NCBI RefSeq assembly: GCF_042680125.1
Contig: NZ_JBHTNY010000024.1
Source: Robinsoniella peoriensis
GTDB taxonomy: Bacteria > Bacillota > Clostridia > Lachnospirales > Lachnospiraceae
DNA: 64,000 nucleotides
Strand: one strand, 5' to 3'
This document shows positions 33,602-43,404 of the stretch, in pieces (within the stretch, counting starts at the first letter, position 1; each line of letters starts with the position of its first letter). A program made the translations under genes and the position numbers. Below the pieces are notes generated by a model that saw only the letters and a program-made list of their open reading frames with translations, made no database searches and was not told where the DNA came from.

Positions 33602-34531
33602 TCAGTTCCAAAGTTCCAATGGAAATCTGCCAGCATTTTTGTAATCTTTTATTTTTTCCTGGACGAATGCTCTATCTTCCTGATAAGTCACACCAAACCA
33701 CGTATCCCGGCTGGGCAATACTTTGACCCGGCACCTGCCTTCTTTTATGAGATCCCTTACTGCCGTGGGTATTACATGTTCACATTTCATAGGATTTGCA
33801 TTTAATTCCCGTTTTAGAAAATCGGAAAATATCTGGTCACACTGCCCGAATATTGCTGGAGAAAATCCCCAGAAATTCATGGAACACATGGTAATTTCAG
33901 GTATACAGCTGTATTGATTGTCTGCCTTACCTGTCTTGTCTGCTTTGTTTGCCTCATAGCAGACCTGCCCGTCTTTTTTCCTGATTCCGCCTATTTCTTC
34001 GATACCGGTCAGGTACCCGTTTTCTACTTTACATACCCCTCTTGTTACGGAACCATGATCCGTCAATGTATTTTCCAGCGGGTATCCGATCATGGCGTAG
34101 TGATTCTCCTGAACCTCCGTACATAAGAATTGATACATTTTTTGAAATGCATCCCTTCCATAGAAGTCATCTGCATTACAGATGGCAAATGGTGTGTCCC
34201 TGCTGCGGCAGGCTAACAGGGCATGTGTTGTTCCCCACGGCTTTTCTCTGCCTGCCGGGACTGTAAAGCCTTCCGGGATATCATCCAGGTTCTGATAGGC
34301 ATATTGAACCTTCACCTTCTTTCTGATATGCCTGACCAGATTCTGCTCAAAGATAGCCTCGTGTTCCCTTCTTATAATCAGCACAAGCTCACGAAAACCG
34401 GCTTCTATGGCGTCATAAATAGAAAAATCTATGATACTTTCTCCATGATCTCCCACTGCATCTACTTGCTTAAGCCCGCCATACCTGCTCCCCATTCCTG
34501 CTGCCAGGATCATTAATGCTGGTTCCTTCAC
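33602..34531 (-). CDS. Sugar-phosphate nucleotidyltransferase-like protein
   Basis: 309 residues. It begins with 'LMILAAGMGSRYGGLKQ', a nucleotide-binding motif related to the G-x-G-x-R-x2-P-x-x-K signature of NTP transferases, though the usual proline is replaced here. It continues with 'ESIIDFSIYDAIEAGF' and 'AICNADDFYGRDAF', where the D-D pair is the expected metal site. The substrate cannot be read. It starts with GTG behind GAGGAG and overlaps the stop of the SPKTG-protein gene by four bases. Co-transcription with surface protein genes suggests a sugar for surface glycosylation, which is inference. Confidence 0.82.
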   Translation of the reverse strand: MKEPALMILAAGMGSRYGGLKQVDAVGDHGESIIDFSIYDAIEAGFRELVLIIRREHEAIFEQNLVRHIRKKVKVQYAYQNLDDIPEGFTVPAGREKPWGTTHALLACRSRDTPFAICNADDFYGRDAFQKMYQFLCTEVQENHYAMIGYPLENTLTDHGSVTRGVCKVENGYLTGIEEIGGIRKKDGQVCYEANKADKTGKADNQYSCIPEITMCSMNFWGFSPAIFGQCDQIFSDFLKRELNANPMKCEHVIPTAVRDLIKEGRCRVKVLPSRDTWFGVTYQEDRAFVQEKIKDYKNAGRFPLELWN

Positions 34532-35211
34532 ATTTTCACTCCTCTGTTCTTTTTAATGTGGCTCACTGCAAAACTGCCCAACCCAATAAACAATACGGCT
34601 GCTATAACTGCAATAAGCTCACTTCCATTTTCTCCGGTCTTTGGTGAAACACCGGTTTCTTCGCTTTTTCCCTGCTCTTTGTCCTGGTATACCAATGCTA
34701 CGGGCGATGCGGAATGAAATACCGCAGTTGCAATATTCCCACTAGTTGTGGTATCCAGCAGTTCCCATCCATGTGCATCGCATTTATGCAGGACGTACAC
34801 CTGAATATTCGAGGTAATACTATTGCATACCAGATCGATGCTGATGGGTTGGTCAATAGATGGCATGGGATCTGCCTCGATTGTCAAATTGCTGATTTTT
34901 GTCAGAAATTTATAATCAGACAGTTTTTCCAGGGAAATGACTTTAGTCTTGCTGTTATAAAGCTCCAGTTCATCCTTCCCCAAAGCTTTTGCCAGATTCT
35001 GGTTCAGACTGTTGTTTATTTGATCCACCTCATTTTGTAATTCAGGATCATCAAATCTATCTGACAGTTCTGCAGAACCTCTGTCGGGGCTTGCACTTAC
35101 AATTCCTCCGGTTCCGGTTGAAACACTGTGTATAATACCGCTGGCATGAACCTGCATTCCGGTCATCAGCAGCATACATACCGAAAGCATTGCCGCCACT
35201 TTTTGCTTCAT
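34528..35211 (-). CDS. Secreted surface protein with SPKTG sorting signal
   Basis: 227 residues from the ATG at 35211, chosen because AAGGAGG lies eight bases upstream. A longer frame from 35256 has no such site and would spoil the signal peptide. Signal peptide at about 1-24 (ending VHASG), a roughly 160-residue domain I do not recognise, then 'GVSPKTGENG', a hydrophobic segment and a basic tail. The motif fits (S/P)PxTG, the signal used by clostridial class B sortase, and a class B sortase gene lies 2.7 kb upstream. Confidence 0.82.
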   Translation of the reverse strand: MKQKVAAMLSVCMLLMTGMQVHASGIIHSVSTGTGGIVSASPDRGSAELSDRFDDPELQNEVDQINNSLNQNLAKALGKDELELYNSKTKVISLEKLSDYKFLTKISNLTIEADPMPSIDQPISIDLVCNSITSNIQVYVLHKCDAHGWELLDTTTSGNIATAVFHSASPVALVYQDKEQGKSEETGVSPKTGENGSELIAVIAAVLFIGLGSFAVSHIKKNRGVKM

Positions 35212-35394
35212 ATCCAAATCCTCCTTAATAAAATTATTTTTGTTTCTTTTTTCCATTTTCTACGGTTCCTTCGCAAAATATATCTCACTCCTCCTCTCCT
35301 GATACGTATAAAACGCATTCTATTTATCTAAAACTGCTACAGATAAAAAGGTTCACAATCTATAGCAGGCAGATAACCCCGGTTCCCGGTAAAG

Positions 35395-36816
35395 TCAATA
35401 CTGGGAATAAATAAATGCTGTATTTCCAGGATAAAACAAACTTAACAGAATCCAAATGAAGATGCCTATCACTACCTTCGATGAAAACTTTTCCAAGTTA
35501 AATAGTTTGTAGCATCCATTTCCGTCATTTCTGAATTTTGCATACAGCATTGCAATGATCACAATCAGGGCAAATACCACCGTATATATGTAAATATAAT
35601 CTATCCCTGATTTCCAGAAGACGATTCTGCCCAGTATCATGACTGCCTGTTCCACTGAATCTGCCCGGAAAAAAATCCAGCAAATGCAGATGAAGATATA
35701 GGTAAGCAGACAGGAAATAATGGAACATACACTCTGTATCCCCTTATTTTCAATCGTGATAGGATGCTGCTTTTTAATAGCCAGATAATTTTTATGCAGC
35801 ACTAAAGCAAATCCATTGAGCAGCCCCCATACAATATAAGTCCAGTTAGCTCCATGCCAGAGTCCCCCCAACGTCATGGTTAAAACCAGATTAAAATAAG
35901 TCCGCCCTCTGCCTTTTCGATTTCCACCCAGGGGGAAGTATAAGTATTGCATCAGCCAGGTAGAAAGGCTGATATGCCAGCGTTTCCAAAACTCTGATAC
36001 ATTTTTTGATATATAAGGAATATTAAAATTGGGGGGTATATCGAATCCCAATATTTTTGCAATTCCGATTGCCATATCTGAATAACCGGAAAAATCACAA
36101 TATATCTGAATGGAATAGGAAATCACTGCAAAAGTGATGGAAAGAGCGCTGTAGGCAGCCGGGGCCTGAAAAACGGCATCCACACATACAGATAACCGGT
36201 CTGCTATCACACACTTTTTAAATATTCCAAACAGAATAATCTGAAATCCAGCTTCTGCATTTGCTTTTGTAATCTGTCTTTGTTCGTTAATCTGCCGGAG
36301 GAATTCCTGATTCTTCACAATCGGTCCCGTTGAAATCTTGGGAAAAAAACCGATTAGCAGTGCAGTGGACAGGAAATCGGCAGGCTCCAATTCCTCTTTA
36401 TAAATATCTGCCACATAACTGATTGCCTGGAAGGTATAAAAGGAAATACCAAGAGGCATCGCTAATTTCCATAGCTGCAAGTTGCTTTTTATCTGAAATA
36501 AATTCAGAAAAGATTCCGTAAAAAAATGATAATATTTGAAAAATCCTAAAATGATCAGCATGAAAGTAATGAATACCACTAAAAATTTTTTTCGGTCTGA
36601 CTGGTTCTTATTTTTCCTCCCAATATTCTTGCCAGCAAGATAGGATGCATAAGTCTGTGCAAATAAAAGCAGTAAAAATCTAACATCCAGATAGGCGAAG
36701 AATATATAACTGCTGACCAGCAGTATTCGGTTATGCTGCTGCTTGTCATGAGTAACCAATAATAAAATGATCGTTGCACTGAACAAAATCAAAAACTGAA
36801 TTGAAATAAATACCAT
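35395..36816 (-). CDS. MBOAT O-acyltransferase (AlgI/DltB-type)
   Basis: 473 residues with about ten membrane segments. It carries 'MPLGISFYTFQAISYVADIY', 'KRWHISLSTWL' and 'GGLWHGANWTYIVWG', the last holding the catalytic histidine of the MBOAT family. It moves an acyl group, usually acetyl, across the membrane for transfer to extracellular sugars, together with an SGNH partner, which is encoded just upstream with a two-base gap. By position the target is likely the EPS2 polymer or a wall polymer. Confidence 0.92.
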   Translation of the reverse strand: MVFISIQFLILFSATIILLLVTHDKQQHNRILLVSSYIFFAYLDVRFLLLLFAQTYASYLAGKNIGRKNKNQSDRKKFLVVFITFMLIILGFFKYYHFFTESFLNLFQIKSNLQLWKLAMPLGISFYTFQAISYVADIYKEELEPADFLSTALLIGFFPKISTGPIVKNQEFLRQINEQRQITKANAEAGFQIILFGIFKKCVIADRLSVCVDAVFQAPAAYSALSITFAVISYSIQIYCDFSGYSDMAIGIAKILGFDIPPNFNIPYISKNVSEFWKRWHISLSTWLMQYLYFPLGGNRKGRGRTYFNLVLTMTLGGLWHGANWTYIVWGLLNGFALVLHKNYLAIKKQHPITIENKGIQSVCSIISCLLTYIFICICWIFFRADSVEQAVMILGRIVFWKSGIDYIYIYTVVFALIVIIAMLYAKFRNDGNGCYKLFNLEKFSSKVVIGIFIWILLSLFYPGNTAFIYSQY

Positions 36817-36818
36817 AA

Positions 36819-37901
36819 TTAATTAACCTCACAAGCAATCAGATTTGCATTACACAGCGCATCGTACAGTTCTTCTGCAAGAATCCGATGCCCTGTCCTG
36901 TTCAGATGTCCTTCTCCCATAGAAGTGTTGCTGAATCCATAGGGGACATCGTACTGTTTCTCATAGTAATCCTGAAACGCAGCTCCGGTATCAATAATCT
37001 GAATATCCTGCTTACTGCATGCCTGCTGAAAATACCGGTAGGTATCCTCATAGGTTACTTCCATCTGATCACCGCTTATTTTTACAATGGGATGGTATAA
37101 TATGAAAATCTTTCCCTGGTATAACTGCTTCATCTCTGTAAAGATCTGATCCAGGATCTCTTGATAGCGCTCCATGCCGCTGCTATCTTTGGCTGGTAAC
37201 TCATCCATTCCGGTTTGCGGCTGAGCATCTTGTTCCCAGCTTCCAAATGCACCGCTAAAATCAATCTTGAAGTCTGCAAACTGTTTCTGCTGTAATAAGT
37301 TCAGCAGTGGCATATTTTCCTTTACCTTCATTGCAAGCTTCTGTATCCCGGATATTTTTTCTGCTATCACCGAACCATTTTGTTCCGGATTATAAGGAAC
37401 CTGTTTGAGACAGTCTTCTAATATATCAGCATCACAATCCGTATTGAAAACTTCCAGTACAACACCATTTGCCCGGGGGAATTCCTTCACAGCAGCCGAA
37501 AAATGTTTCAAAAGATCCGGCAGATAGTGGCCGTCAGTCCCGATATTATAGATATACTCCTTCGATTCTGCTGTAACTTTGCGGTTCACCAGTTCTGTAT
37601 ATCTTTCGTCAACCGGGACTTCTTTTCCCTGTGTGTGGGAAGATCCCATTACCAGAATATAGTTCTCCTCCGCTATCGGATACTGGTTGATATATCCGTT
37701 TTCATCCACTTTTCCGGCTCCATAGCCTTCGTAAGCATTAGAATAACGGGAACCGGGATCCCAGATTGCACCGGTCGCCGCTTCCGACCTGCTAATCCAT
37801 CCTGGCTGATGAAAATAGATAAATATAAATAAATTTACAAAGCAAAAAGAAATCACGATGGCAGCTATCCAGGCAGCTAAGGTTTTGACTGTTCTTTTCA
37901 T
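36819..37901 (-). CDS. SGNH-fold (AlgJ/AlgX/DltD-like) partner of the MBOAT transferase
   Basis: 360 residues with an N-terminal membrane anchor (about 8-30) and an extracytoplasmic domain. 'ILVMGSSHTQG' provides the nucleophile serine block, and near the C-terminus 'GEGHLNRTGHRILAEELYDAL' provides the D/N-x-x-H-like block of SGNH esterases. Such proteins complete the transfer of acetyl groups brought out by the MBOAT protein. The overall sequence is not close to a named family I can recall, so the call rests on these motifs and gene pairing. Confidence 0.75.
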   Translation of the reverse strand: MKRTVKTLAAWIAAIVISFCFVNLFIFIYFHQPGWISRSEAATGAIWDPGSRYSNAYEGYGAGKVDENGYINQYPIAEENYILVMGSSHTQGKEVPVDERYTELVNRKVTAESKEYIYNIGTDGHYLPDLLKHFSAAVKEFPRANGVVLEVFNTDCDADILEDCLKQVPYNPEQNGSVIAEKISGIQKLAMKVKENMPLLNLLQQKQFADFKIDFSGAFGSWEQDAQPQTGMDELPAKDSSGMERYQEILDQIFTEMKQLYQGKIFILYHPIVKISGDQMEVTYEDTYRYFQQACSKQDIQIIDTGAAFQDYYEKQYDVPYGFSNTSMGEGHLNRTGHRILAEELYDALCNANLIACEVN

Positions 37902-37950
37902 CTTAATCCTTTCCTATCTGTACACCCGCTCCCACTGATGTACCGTAATA

Positions 37951-38841
37951 CTAATTATTTTGCAGCACCCCAAGAACCAGATACCTGTAATCACTTCCCA
38001 TGCCATGACAGGTTGAAAGCGTAAGAATTTTATCGGTTGGAAGGATGGAAATATCCCTGTCCATATTACTTCTCATATTGCGGATATTCATGATTTCCCG
38101 AATAAACGAGAGGAAAGAATCCTCACCGGAGAAATCATAACTTTGCATGATATGGCGGTTGTCAAATAACACTGCAGCAAATATCCGGTAAGTTAGCTTC
38201 CTGTCTTTCAAGTAAATATAAAGATCCCGGTTTGCATCAAAAAAACTCTTGTCTTCATAAAGATGGAGTTCACCAAACATGTCCCCATTTTTCATGTTAT
38301 GCCCGTATAATACCGTTACCGGATCCGTAAAATCTCTGCGGTTGTAATCTTCACTGAATATAGATCCCTCTATATTGGAACTTCCCTCCGGTGTTCTGTT
38401 TAGATAATAGAGATTGTCATCCTCCCGCTGGACAACCGGATAATTTACTTTTGTCCCTGGAATCTCTATCCACCCATAGACATCCGGCATTTCCTTTTGA
38501 ATTTCAGCAATATTTACCGGAAGGTCTGCTGACAAATCTGTTTGCTGACTTTTTTCCTGATCCTTTTGTTTTTTTGATAACCGGTCTGTTAGCTGGTCTG
38601 TTGATTTTTGAGTGGATGATTTATCCCCGGTATCAGGCTGGTTTGGATCTTTCCCACTCCGGCTTTCGGATTCATCCTCCCCGGTCACATCCTCAGATGC
38701 CGCTGCCTGTTCATACAATTTTGCTGCTGCCAGCTTCTGCATTTCCCTGTCCACCACAAAGCAGATGCACATCCCTGCCATTAGAAAAGCTGCTATTCCG
38801 GCAATGAACCATTTCCCTGCATATTTGTTCTTTTTATTCAA
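37951..38841 (-). CDS. srtB: Class B sortase
   Basis: 296 residues. N-terminal membrane segment (about 10-30), a long low-complexity linker rich in S, D, K and Q (45-110), then the sortase domain with 'VNYPVVQREDDNLYYL', catalytic H in 'LYGHNMKNGDMFG', C in 'LTLSTCHG' and R in 'DYRYLVLG'. The pattern is class B. The start is TTG at 38841, overlapping the stop of the EPS2 LCP gene (TTGA), so it is coupled to EPS2. The SPKTG protein at 34528-35211 is a likely substrate. Confidence 0.9.
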   Translation of the reverse strand: MNKKNKYAGKWFIAGIAAFLMAGMCICFVVDREMQKLAAAKLYEQAAASEDVTGEDESESRSGKDPNQPDTGDKSSTQKSTDQLTDRLSKKQKDQEKSQQTDLSADLPVNIAEIQKEMPDVYGWIEIPGTKVNYPVVQREDDNLYYLNRTPEGSSNIEGSIFSEDYNRRDFTDPVTVLYGHNMKNGDMFGELHLYEDKSFFDANRDLYIYLKDRKLTYRIFAAVLFDNRHIMQSYDFSGEDSFLSFIREIMNIRNMRSNMDRDISILPTDKILTLSTCHGMGSDYRYLVLGVLQNN

Positions 38842-40523
38842 CTTCCATCACCGTCGCTGTCCTTTGATTCGGTTTCAACCTCTTCGTAAAAATGATCAAG
38901 GATCAGGTCGTATAGCTGATCCTGATCAACGTGAAATTCTTCATAATAAGTACCTTTTTTTGTCGTTCCGGGAAGCATCTGAATATCATCGCCCCCAAAA
39001 TCTGTATCCAGCATCAGTGTCGCCAGATAAACTGCATGATCAAGTCCCAGGTTAGTCACCATATTTTTAGACAGTTCCTGATAAAGCTGGATTGGTAAAG
39101 ACGGATCTTTTCTGATCTGTCCTTTGGCTGCGTTTAAAAAGGATAAGACATATGTCTTCTGTCTCTGCATCCGCATCCCGTTTCCACCGCTTTGGGTAAT
39201 ATCCCGCCTCTGGATAAATTTCATCGCCTGCTCACCGGTCAGGGTGATTTTTGCCCCTTTTTGAAACGCCGGATCATCATATTCCATCTCTTCCGGTATA
39301 GTGACCGTTACGCCGCCAACCGCATCATTCAGCTTGGAAACTGCTTCCAGATTAATGGCTGCGTATCCATGAACCGGCAGGTTATACATTAACTTTGAAA
39401 CTGCTTCTTTCATCATTTCGCAGCTTTTATGAGAACCATCCCCATATGCATAGGCAAGAGCTAAATGATTTTCTTCTTCTCCGATGTAATTACCTTCATA
39501 GTCATAATTTTTAATTGCAGTCATGGTATCTCTGGAAATACCGAATATTTTCATCTTTCGGGTATCCGGGTTCAGAGAGATCAGAAAAACGGCGTCTGCC
39601 TGTCCGCCTTTGCCGGATACCTCGGGTACGGTTTCGATTTCTTCCGTGCGCTTGTCGATACCCATGCATAGGATATTGATTATATTTTCCTTATACCGGT
39701 AAGCTTTTCCATCATGGTAATACAGGGTAGGATCATACGCTTCCTCTTCCCCATTTTCATTTCCATCTTTATTTCCATTCCTGTTTGCATCTTCACTTTC
39801 ATTTTCCAGTGTGGGTGCCCTGGCTGCCGTATTCTTTTGCATCAGGCTGTTCTTGCCCATGACCCGGTATACGTGATAGGCTCCAAACCCGCCCATCCCG
39901 GTAAACACGCACAGGGTAAAGCATACCAGTAAAATCCGAATAGCTATTTTTATTTTTCTGCCTTTAGAAAAACCATAGCGGTAAAACATCCCCAGTCCAT
40001 AACCCAGGAATCCACCCAGGGTATTACACACCAGATCATCAATATCAAATACACCTGTCCTTGTTTTTAGCTGTACCGTTTCTATAAAAAGACTGCAAAG
40101 AGGAATGAACAGCAGCAAAAGATATTTTTTCTTTCCTTCCATGCGAACCAGCTGTAGAACAATCCCCACTGGTACAAAGAGAAGAATATTGCTGAAGATC
40201 CTGACCACTGCCCGGTTGAAATAACCGGCACGAAGTACTTCATCAAATAGCTTCAGATTTACGTTCGCTTCCTCCATGGGCGCTCTTGTAAAAAAAGTAA
40301 TGCTTAGGATGATACCCAGATACAGTAGCAACATACTGACCACAGAGATATTGCGAACCATTATTTTTACCGGACCTCCCATATGGACATGGGCAATGGC
40401 AAAGTAAATAATGATACACAGTAAAACAGCCGCCAATACAATGATCAGGAATGAAAACGGAACTTTTTCTAATTCACCGGACATAGTTTCCAGTACTTTA
40501 CTGAAATTAATGATAGCTTTCAT
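38838..40523 (-). CDS. VanZ-LCP fusion protein, EPS2 copy
   Basis: 561 residues, full length. Membrane segments and a VanZ-like domain occupy about 15-215 (with 'ETVQLKTRTGVFDIDDLVCNTLGG'-type pattern), then a further segment near 190-215 and the LCP domain (about 265-545) with 'ILCMGIDKR', 'FGISRDTM', 'AYAYGDG' and 'QRRD'. LCP proteins link polymers to peptidoglycan. Fusion to VanZ is not the common layout but is kept in EPS1. Its end overlaps the sortase B start, so attachment of polymer and of proteins is encoded side by side. Confidence 0.92.
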   Translation of the reverse strand: MKAIINFSKVLETMSGELEKVPFSFLIIVLAAVLLCIIIYFAIAHVHMGGPVKIMVRNISVVSMLLLYLGIILSITFFTRAPMEEANVNLKLFDEVLRAGYFNRAVVRIFSNILLFVPVGIVLQLVRMEGKKKYLLLLFIPLCSLFIETVQLKTRTGVFDIDDLVCNTLGGFLGYGLGMFYRYGFSKGRKIKIAIRILLVCFTLCVFTGMGGFGAYHVYRVMGKNSLMQKNTAARAPTLENESEDANRNGNKDGNENGEEEAYDPTLYYHDGKAYRYKENIINILCMGIDKRTEEIETVPEVSGKGGQADAVFLISLNPDTRKMKIFGISRDTMTAIKNYDYEGNYIGEEENHLALAYAYGDGSHKSCEMMKEAVSKLMYNLPVHGYAAINLEAVSKLNDAVGGVTVTIPEEMEYDDPAFQKGAKITLTGEQAMKFIQRRDITQSGGNGMRMQRQKTYVLSFLNAAKGQIRKDPSLPIQLYQELSKNMVTNLGLDHAVYLATLMLDTDFGGDDIQMLPGTTKKGTYYEEFHVDQDQLYDLILDHFYEEVETESKDSDGDGS

Positions 40524-40529
40524 AGCATC

Positions 40530-41969
40530 CTAACCTTCCGAATCCGATACATTCTGTTTATAATATCGATAAGATTTCCCATAATAATAGTTGTGGTAAC
40601 CGTATTTTAAAAATCCTGCCTCTACGTAGTTTAAGACGTATCCCACCAGTTTGAGTTCTGCACCCGCAAGCATTTCCATACCCTCCCGCACGAAGCGTGC
40701 CTCTACATAATCCTGCCTTACCAGATAAATTCCCGCATCCGCATACTCCGATATAATGGATGCATCGGTAAAAAATGAAACCGGGGGCGTATCGATCACA
40801 ACGTAGTCATATTGGCTGCCAAGTGTATCCAGAATATCCCGCAAACGGGGGTTGGAAAGTACATTTGTTGTGTCTTCCCGGGCTTTTCCGGCACACAATA
40901 CCATAATATTATCCTTGTACTTTTGAATCGCCTGGTTCAATTCCAGTTTTTCATCCAGGACATCCGGCAGGCCTCCCCCGCTGTTCTCTATCCCCAGCAT
41001 CGTACCGATGGAAGGATGCCTCAGGTCACAGTCCACCAGAATTACCCGTTTCCCTTCATCCGCCATTGCCTGTGCCAGATTCACGGCAAAGGTTGTCTTG
41101 CCTTCGCTGGGCAGTGAACTGGTGATCAGCAGGGTCTTGGCATTCTCCTCTTTTAAATGCTTTGCAGTCCGGGACTGTATGGTTCGAACTGCCTGACGGA
41201 AATCGTAGGAAACCCGCTTGTCAGAAATCAAAATATGGCGTACTTCTTTGCCGGTCCGCTTCTTTTCCTTCACTTTGGGAATGTAAGCCAGACAGTCCAG
41301 ATTCACGATTTTTTTCATATCCGACTCCCTGCGGATCGTTTTTCTCGTCAGGGCATAGATTAAAAGTATCAGAAATACGCAGCATCCCCCTGCAACAATG
41401 CCCATTAAAATATACTTGATCCTGGGATATGGATTTACCGCATTTTCAGACGCCTGGGTATAATCAATGACACTTAGCTCTACCGTTCCTACATTCTTAG
41501 ATGCATACTCGGGATATGCCTCCTGAATTGCAGCCATCATTTCATTTGCATGGTTATAGTCCCCGGCAGTGATGGTCACGTTCAGCATATTAGAGGAACT
41601 GGTATTATACATGCGGATACTCCCCGGCAGCTTTTCCTCTTTGCTCATCTGCATATACTGCTTCATATCGGCGGATAATCCGGTATTAGTCAGAATATCC
41701 GGAAAAGACTGACTCAGCCGCCCGGTAATCATAACATCTGTTGCCGCATCTCCTGTCTTCGTCACCACATAGGTAAGCTTCGCCTGGTACAAAGGGATAT
41801 ATTTCCAGGTCTTCAAGGCAAATAATCCGCCTGATATTAAAAGGAAGAGAAGGAAAAGCGGAATCTTATAACGCTTTAAGCCATTCAGCATATTGTCAAT
41901 AAAATTTCTGATGTCCAGGACTTTCTCGTCATCATAAATGATGTCTATTTTGTCATTGTATAACTGCAT
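40530..41969 (-). CDS. Wzz-type co-polymerase fused to BY-kinase, EPS2
   Basis: 479 residues. Paralogue of 1078-2514 with the same two membrane segments, Walker A SSLPSEGKTT, A' LVDCDLRHP, Walker B VVIDTPP and C-terminal tyrosine cluster (YGYHNYYYGKSYRYY). The kinase half is nearly identical to the EPS1 copy while the extracytoplasmic loop differs more, which fits polymer-specific loops on a shared kinase. One base separates it from the upstream kinase gene. Confidence 0.93.
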   Translation of the reverse strand: MQLYNDKIDIIYDDEKVLDIRNFIDNMLNGLKRYKIPLFLLFLLISGGLFALKTWKYIPLYQAKLTYVVTKTGDAATDVMITGRLSQSFPDILTNTGLSADMKQYMQMSKEEKLPGSIRMYNTSSSNMLNVTITAGDYNHANEMMAAIQEAYPEYASKNVGTVELSVIDYTQASENAVNPYPRIKYILMGIVAGGCCVFLILLIYALTRKTIRRESDMKKIVNLDCLAYIPKVKEKKRTGKEVRHILISDKRVSYDFRQAVRTIQSRTAKHLKEENAKTLLITSSLPSEGKTTFAVNLAQAMADEGKRVILVDCDLRHPSIGTMLGIENSGGGLPDVLDEKLELNQAIQKYKDNIMVLCAGKAREDTTNVLSNPRLRDILDTLGSQYDYVVIDTPPVSFFTDASIISEYADAGIYLVRQDYVEARFVREGMEMLAGAELKLVGYVLNYVEAGFLKYGYHNYYYGKSYRYYKQNVSDSEG

Positions 41970-41970
41970 G

Positions 41971-43395
41971 TTAATTCCTCACCTTCATGTCAGGGTTATT
42001 CGCCGGACCTCTGTCATATCTTCCATAATATTTCTTATATCCGTAGATCTTCGCTCCTGCCTTGCCGACAACTCTGGAACAAACCGCATTCAATACAAAC
42101 CCGGCAACCTCCGTTCCGCCCCGTTCTAATAAATCAATAATGTCATTTACATTTCTTGCCTTCGCCATGTTCTGCCGGATCACCAGAATTGTCTGGGGAA
42201 TGATGGACGCCAGAACTTCCACATCCCGGATAATTCCCGCTGGCGGCACATCCAGGATAATATAGTCCATCTCTTCTTCTGCTTTTGCCAGCAATTCTTT
42301 CGCTTTTTCATTTTTAAGCAGAATATCGCTCTCCATAATTGTTTTTGTAGAAAAACAGTAGTTTACCAGTCCGTTTTTTTCCCGGAAAATAATATCTTCA
42401 TAAGAAGCTTTCCCCTCCAGATATGCGTTGATATCCCTTTCTTTGGGAATCTCCCGGTCTAAAATCCGGTATAACGCCGGTTTCTTCATATCTGCATCAA
42501 CGAGAAGCACTTTTTTTCCTCTGGATGCCAGCTTAAGTGCGAGGTTGGCAGCGATGGTAGATTTCCCTTCGTTCTCCATTACGCTGGTCACCATAAATGT
42601 TTTGTCTCCGCTCTTTTCCAGCTTGCGCAGAAGCATCGTTGCCGTTTTGCTCATCTCTTCGGAATAAGTAAAGCTGACGGTAGGGTTAGAGAGTAGAATA
42701 CTCTTTTTGGCATATTTATTTTCAAAGTGTATCTCTCCTAAAAAATCAGCATCAATCAGTTTCTTTGCCTGCATGGTGTTCTGGATTTTACCGCTGAAAA
42801 TACTGACAATGCTCATCATACTCATCTCAATTATGGCAACCAGAATGAACATGGTGACCGCAAGTGCCAGGGCATTATTCGACTCACAGGTAATCTTTGA
42901 TGCAAGAGGAGAACCGATTTTCTCCATCAGATAGCCTCCTGTCAGATACGAAGAAACCTTGGCATAATTCTTTAAAGCTGCTGACATCATCCGAAAGGAA
43001 TCCTCCGCAGTTAAAGCTCTGGTTTCCAGCAGAATCATGTTGGAGCCTTCCACGCTTTGTGCTTGAATCGTACCCGGGAGCTTGCCGGTTCCAAGCTCTT
43101 CCCGGACCCTGCTGCCAAGGACATCACTGTTCAGGGAGCTGACACATCTTCCCACTACGTTGGATATGTTGTATTCCCCCAGGGAACTGAGGGTGTTATC
43201 TCTGGATATTACAACCATATTCATTTTTGATACGTACTCATTTGGTCTGAGCCGATTCCAAATCCCGAAAAAACAAACTCCAATGGTAAATGCCAGCATC
43301 AGTATGTATGGAATATTTTTCAGCAATGTCCTCCCTATCGATATATAATCAATTCCGGATTCCTTTACTTCCTCCTGACGATTGTCATAATCCAT
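41971..43395 (-). CDS. Wzz-type co-polymerase/BY-kinase-like protein with atypical P-loop, EPS2
   Basis: 474 residues, same length as 2516-3940. It keeps the unusual Walker A SVMENEGKST, A' LVDADMKKP and Walker B IILDVPP, and a tyrosine-rich tail (YGYKKYYGRY). Conservation of the P-loop change across both operons argues that it has a defined role. Co-translated with the kinase gene that follows. Confidence 0.9.
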   Translation of the reverse strand: MDYDNRQEEVKESGIDYISIGRTLLKNIPYILMLAFTIGVCFFGIWNRLRPNEYVSKMNMVVISRDNTLSSLGEYNISNVVGRCVSSLNSDVLGSRVREELGTGKLPGTIQAQSVEGSNMILLETRALTAEDSFRMMSAALKNYAKVSSYLTGGYLMEKIGSPLASKITCESNNALALAVTMFILVAIIEMSMMSIVSIFSGKIQNTMQAKKLIDADFLGEIHFENKYAKKSILLSNPTVSFTYSEEMSKTATMLLRKLEKSGDKTFMVTSVMENEGKSTIAANLALKLASRGKKVLLVDADMKKPALYRILDREIPKERDINAYLEGKASYEDIIFREKNGLVNYCFSTKTIMESDILLKNEKAKELLAKAEEEMDYIILDVPPAGIIRDVEVLASIIPQTILVIRQNMAKARNVNDIIDLLERGGTEVAGFVLNAVCSRVVGKAGAKIYGYKKYYGRYDRGPANNPDMKVRN

Positions 43396-43404
43396 AATTT
43401 CCTC

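Noticed and set aside
35212..35394. Searched for a c-di-GMP riboswitch or a clear promoter before the SPKTG-protein operon
   Set aside because: No GEMM-like core sequence seen. Only weak -10-like sequences without a matching -35.
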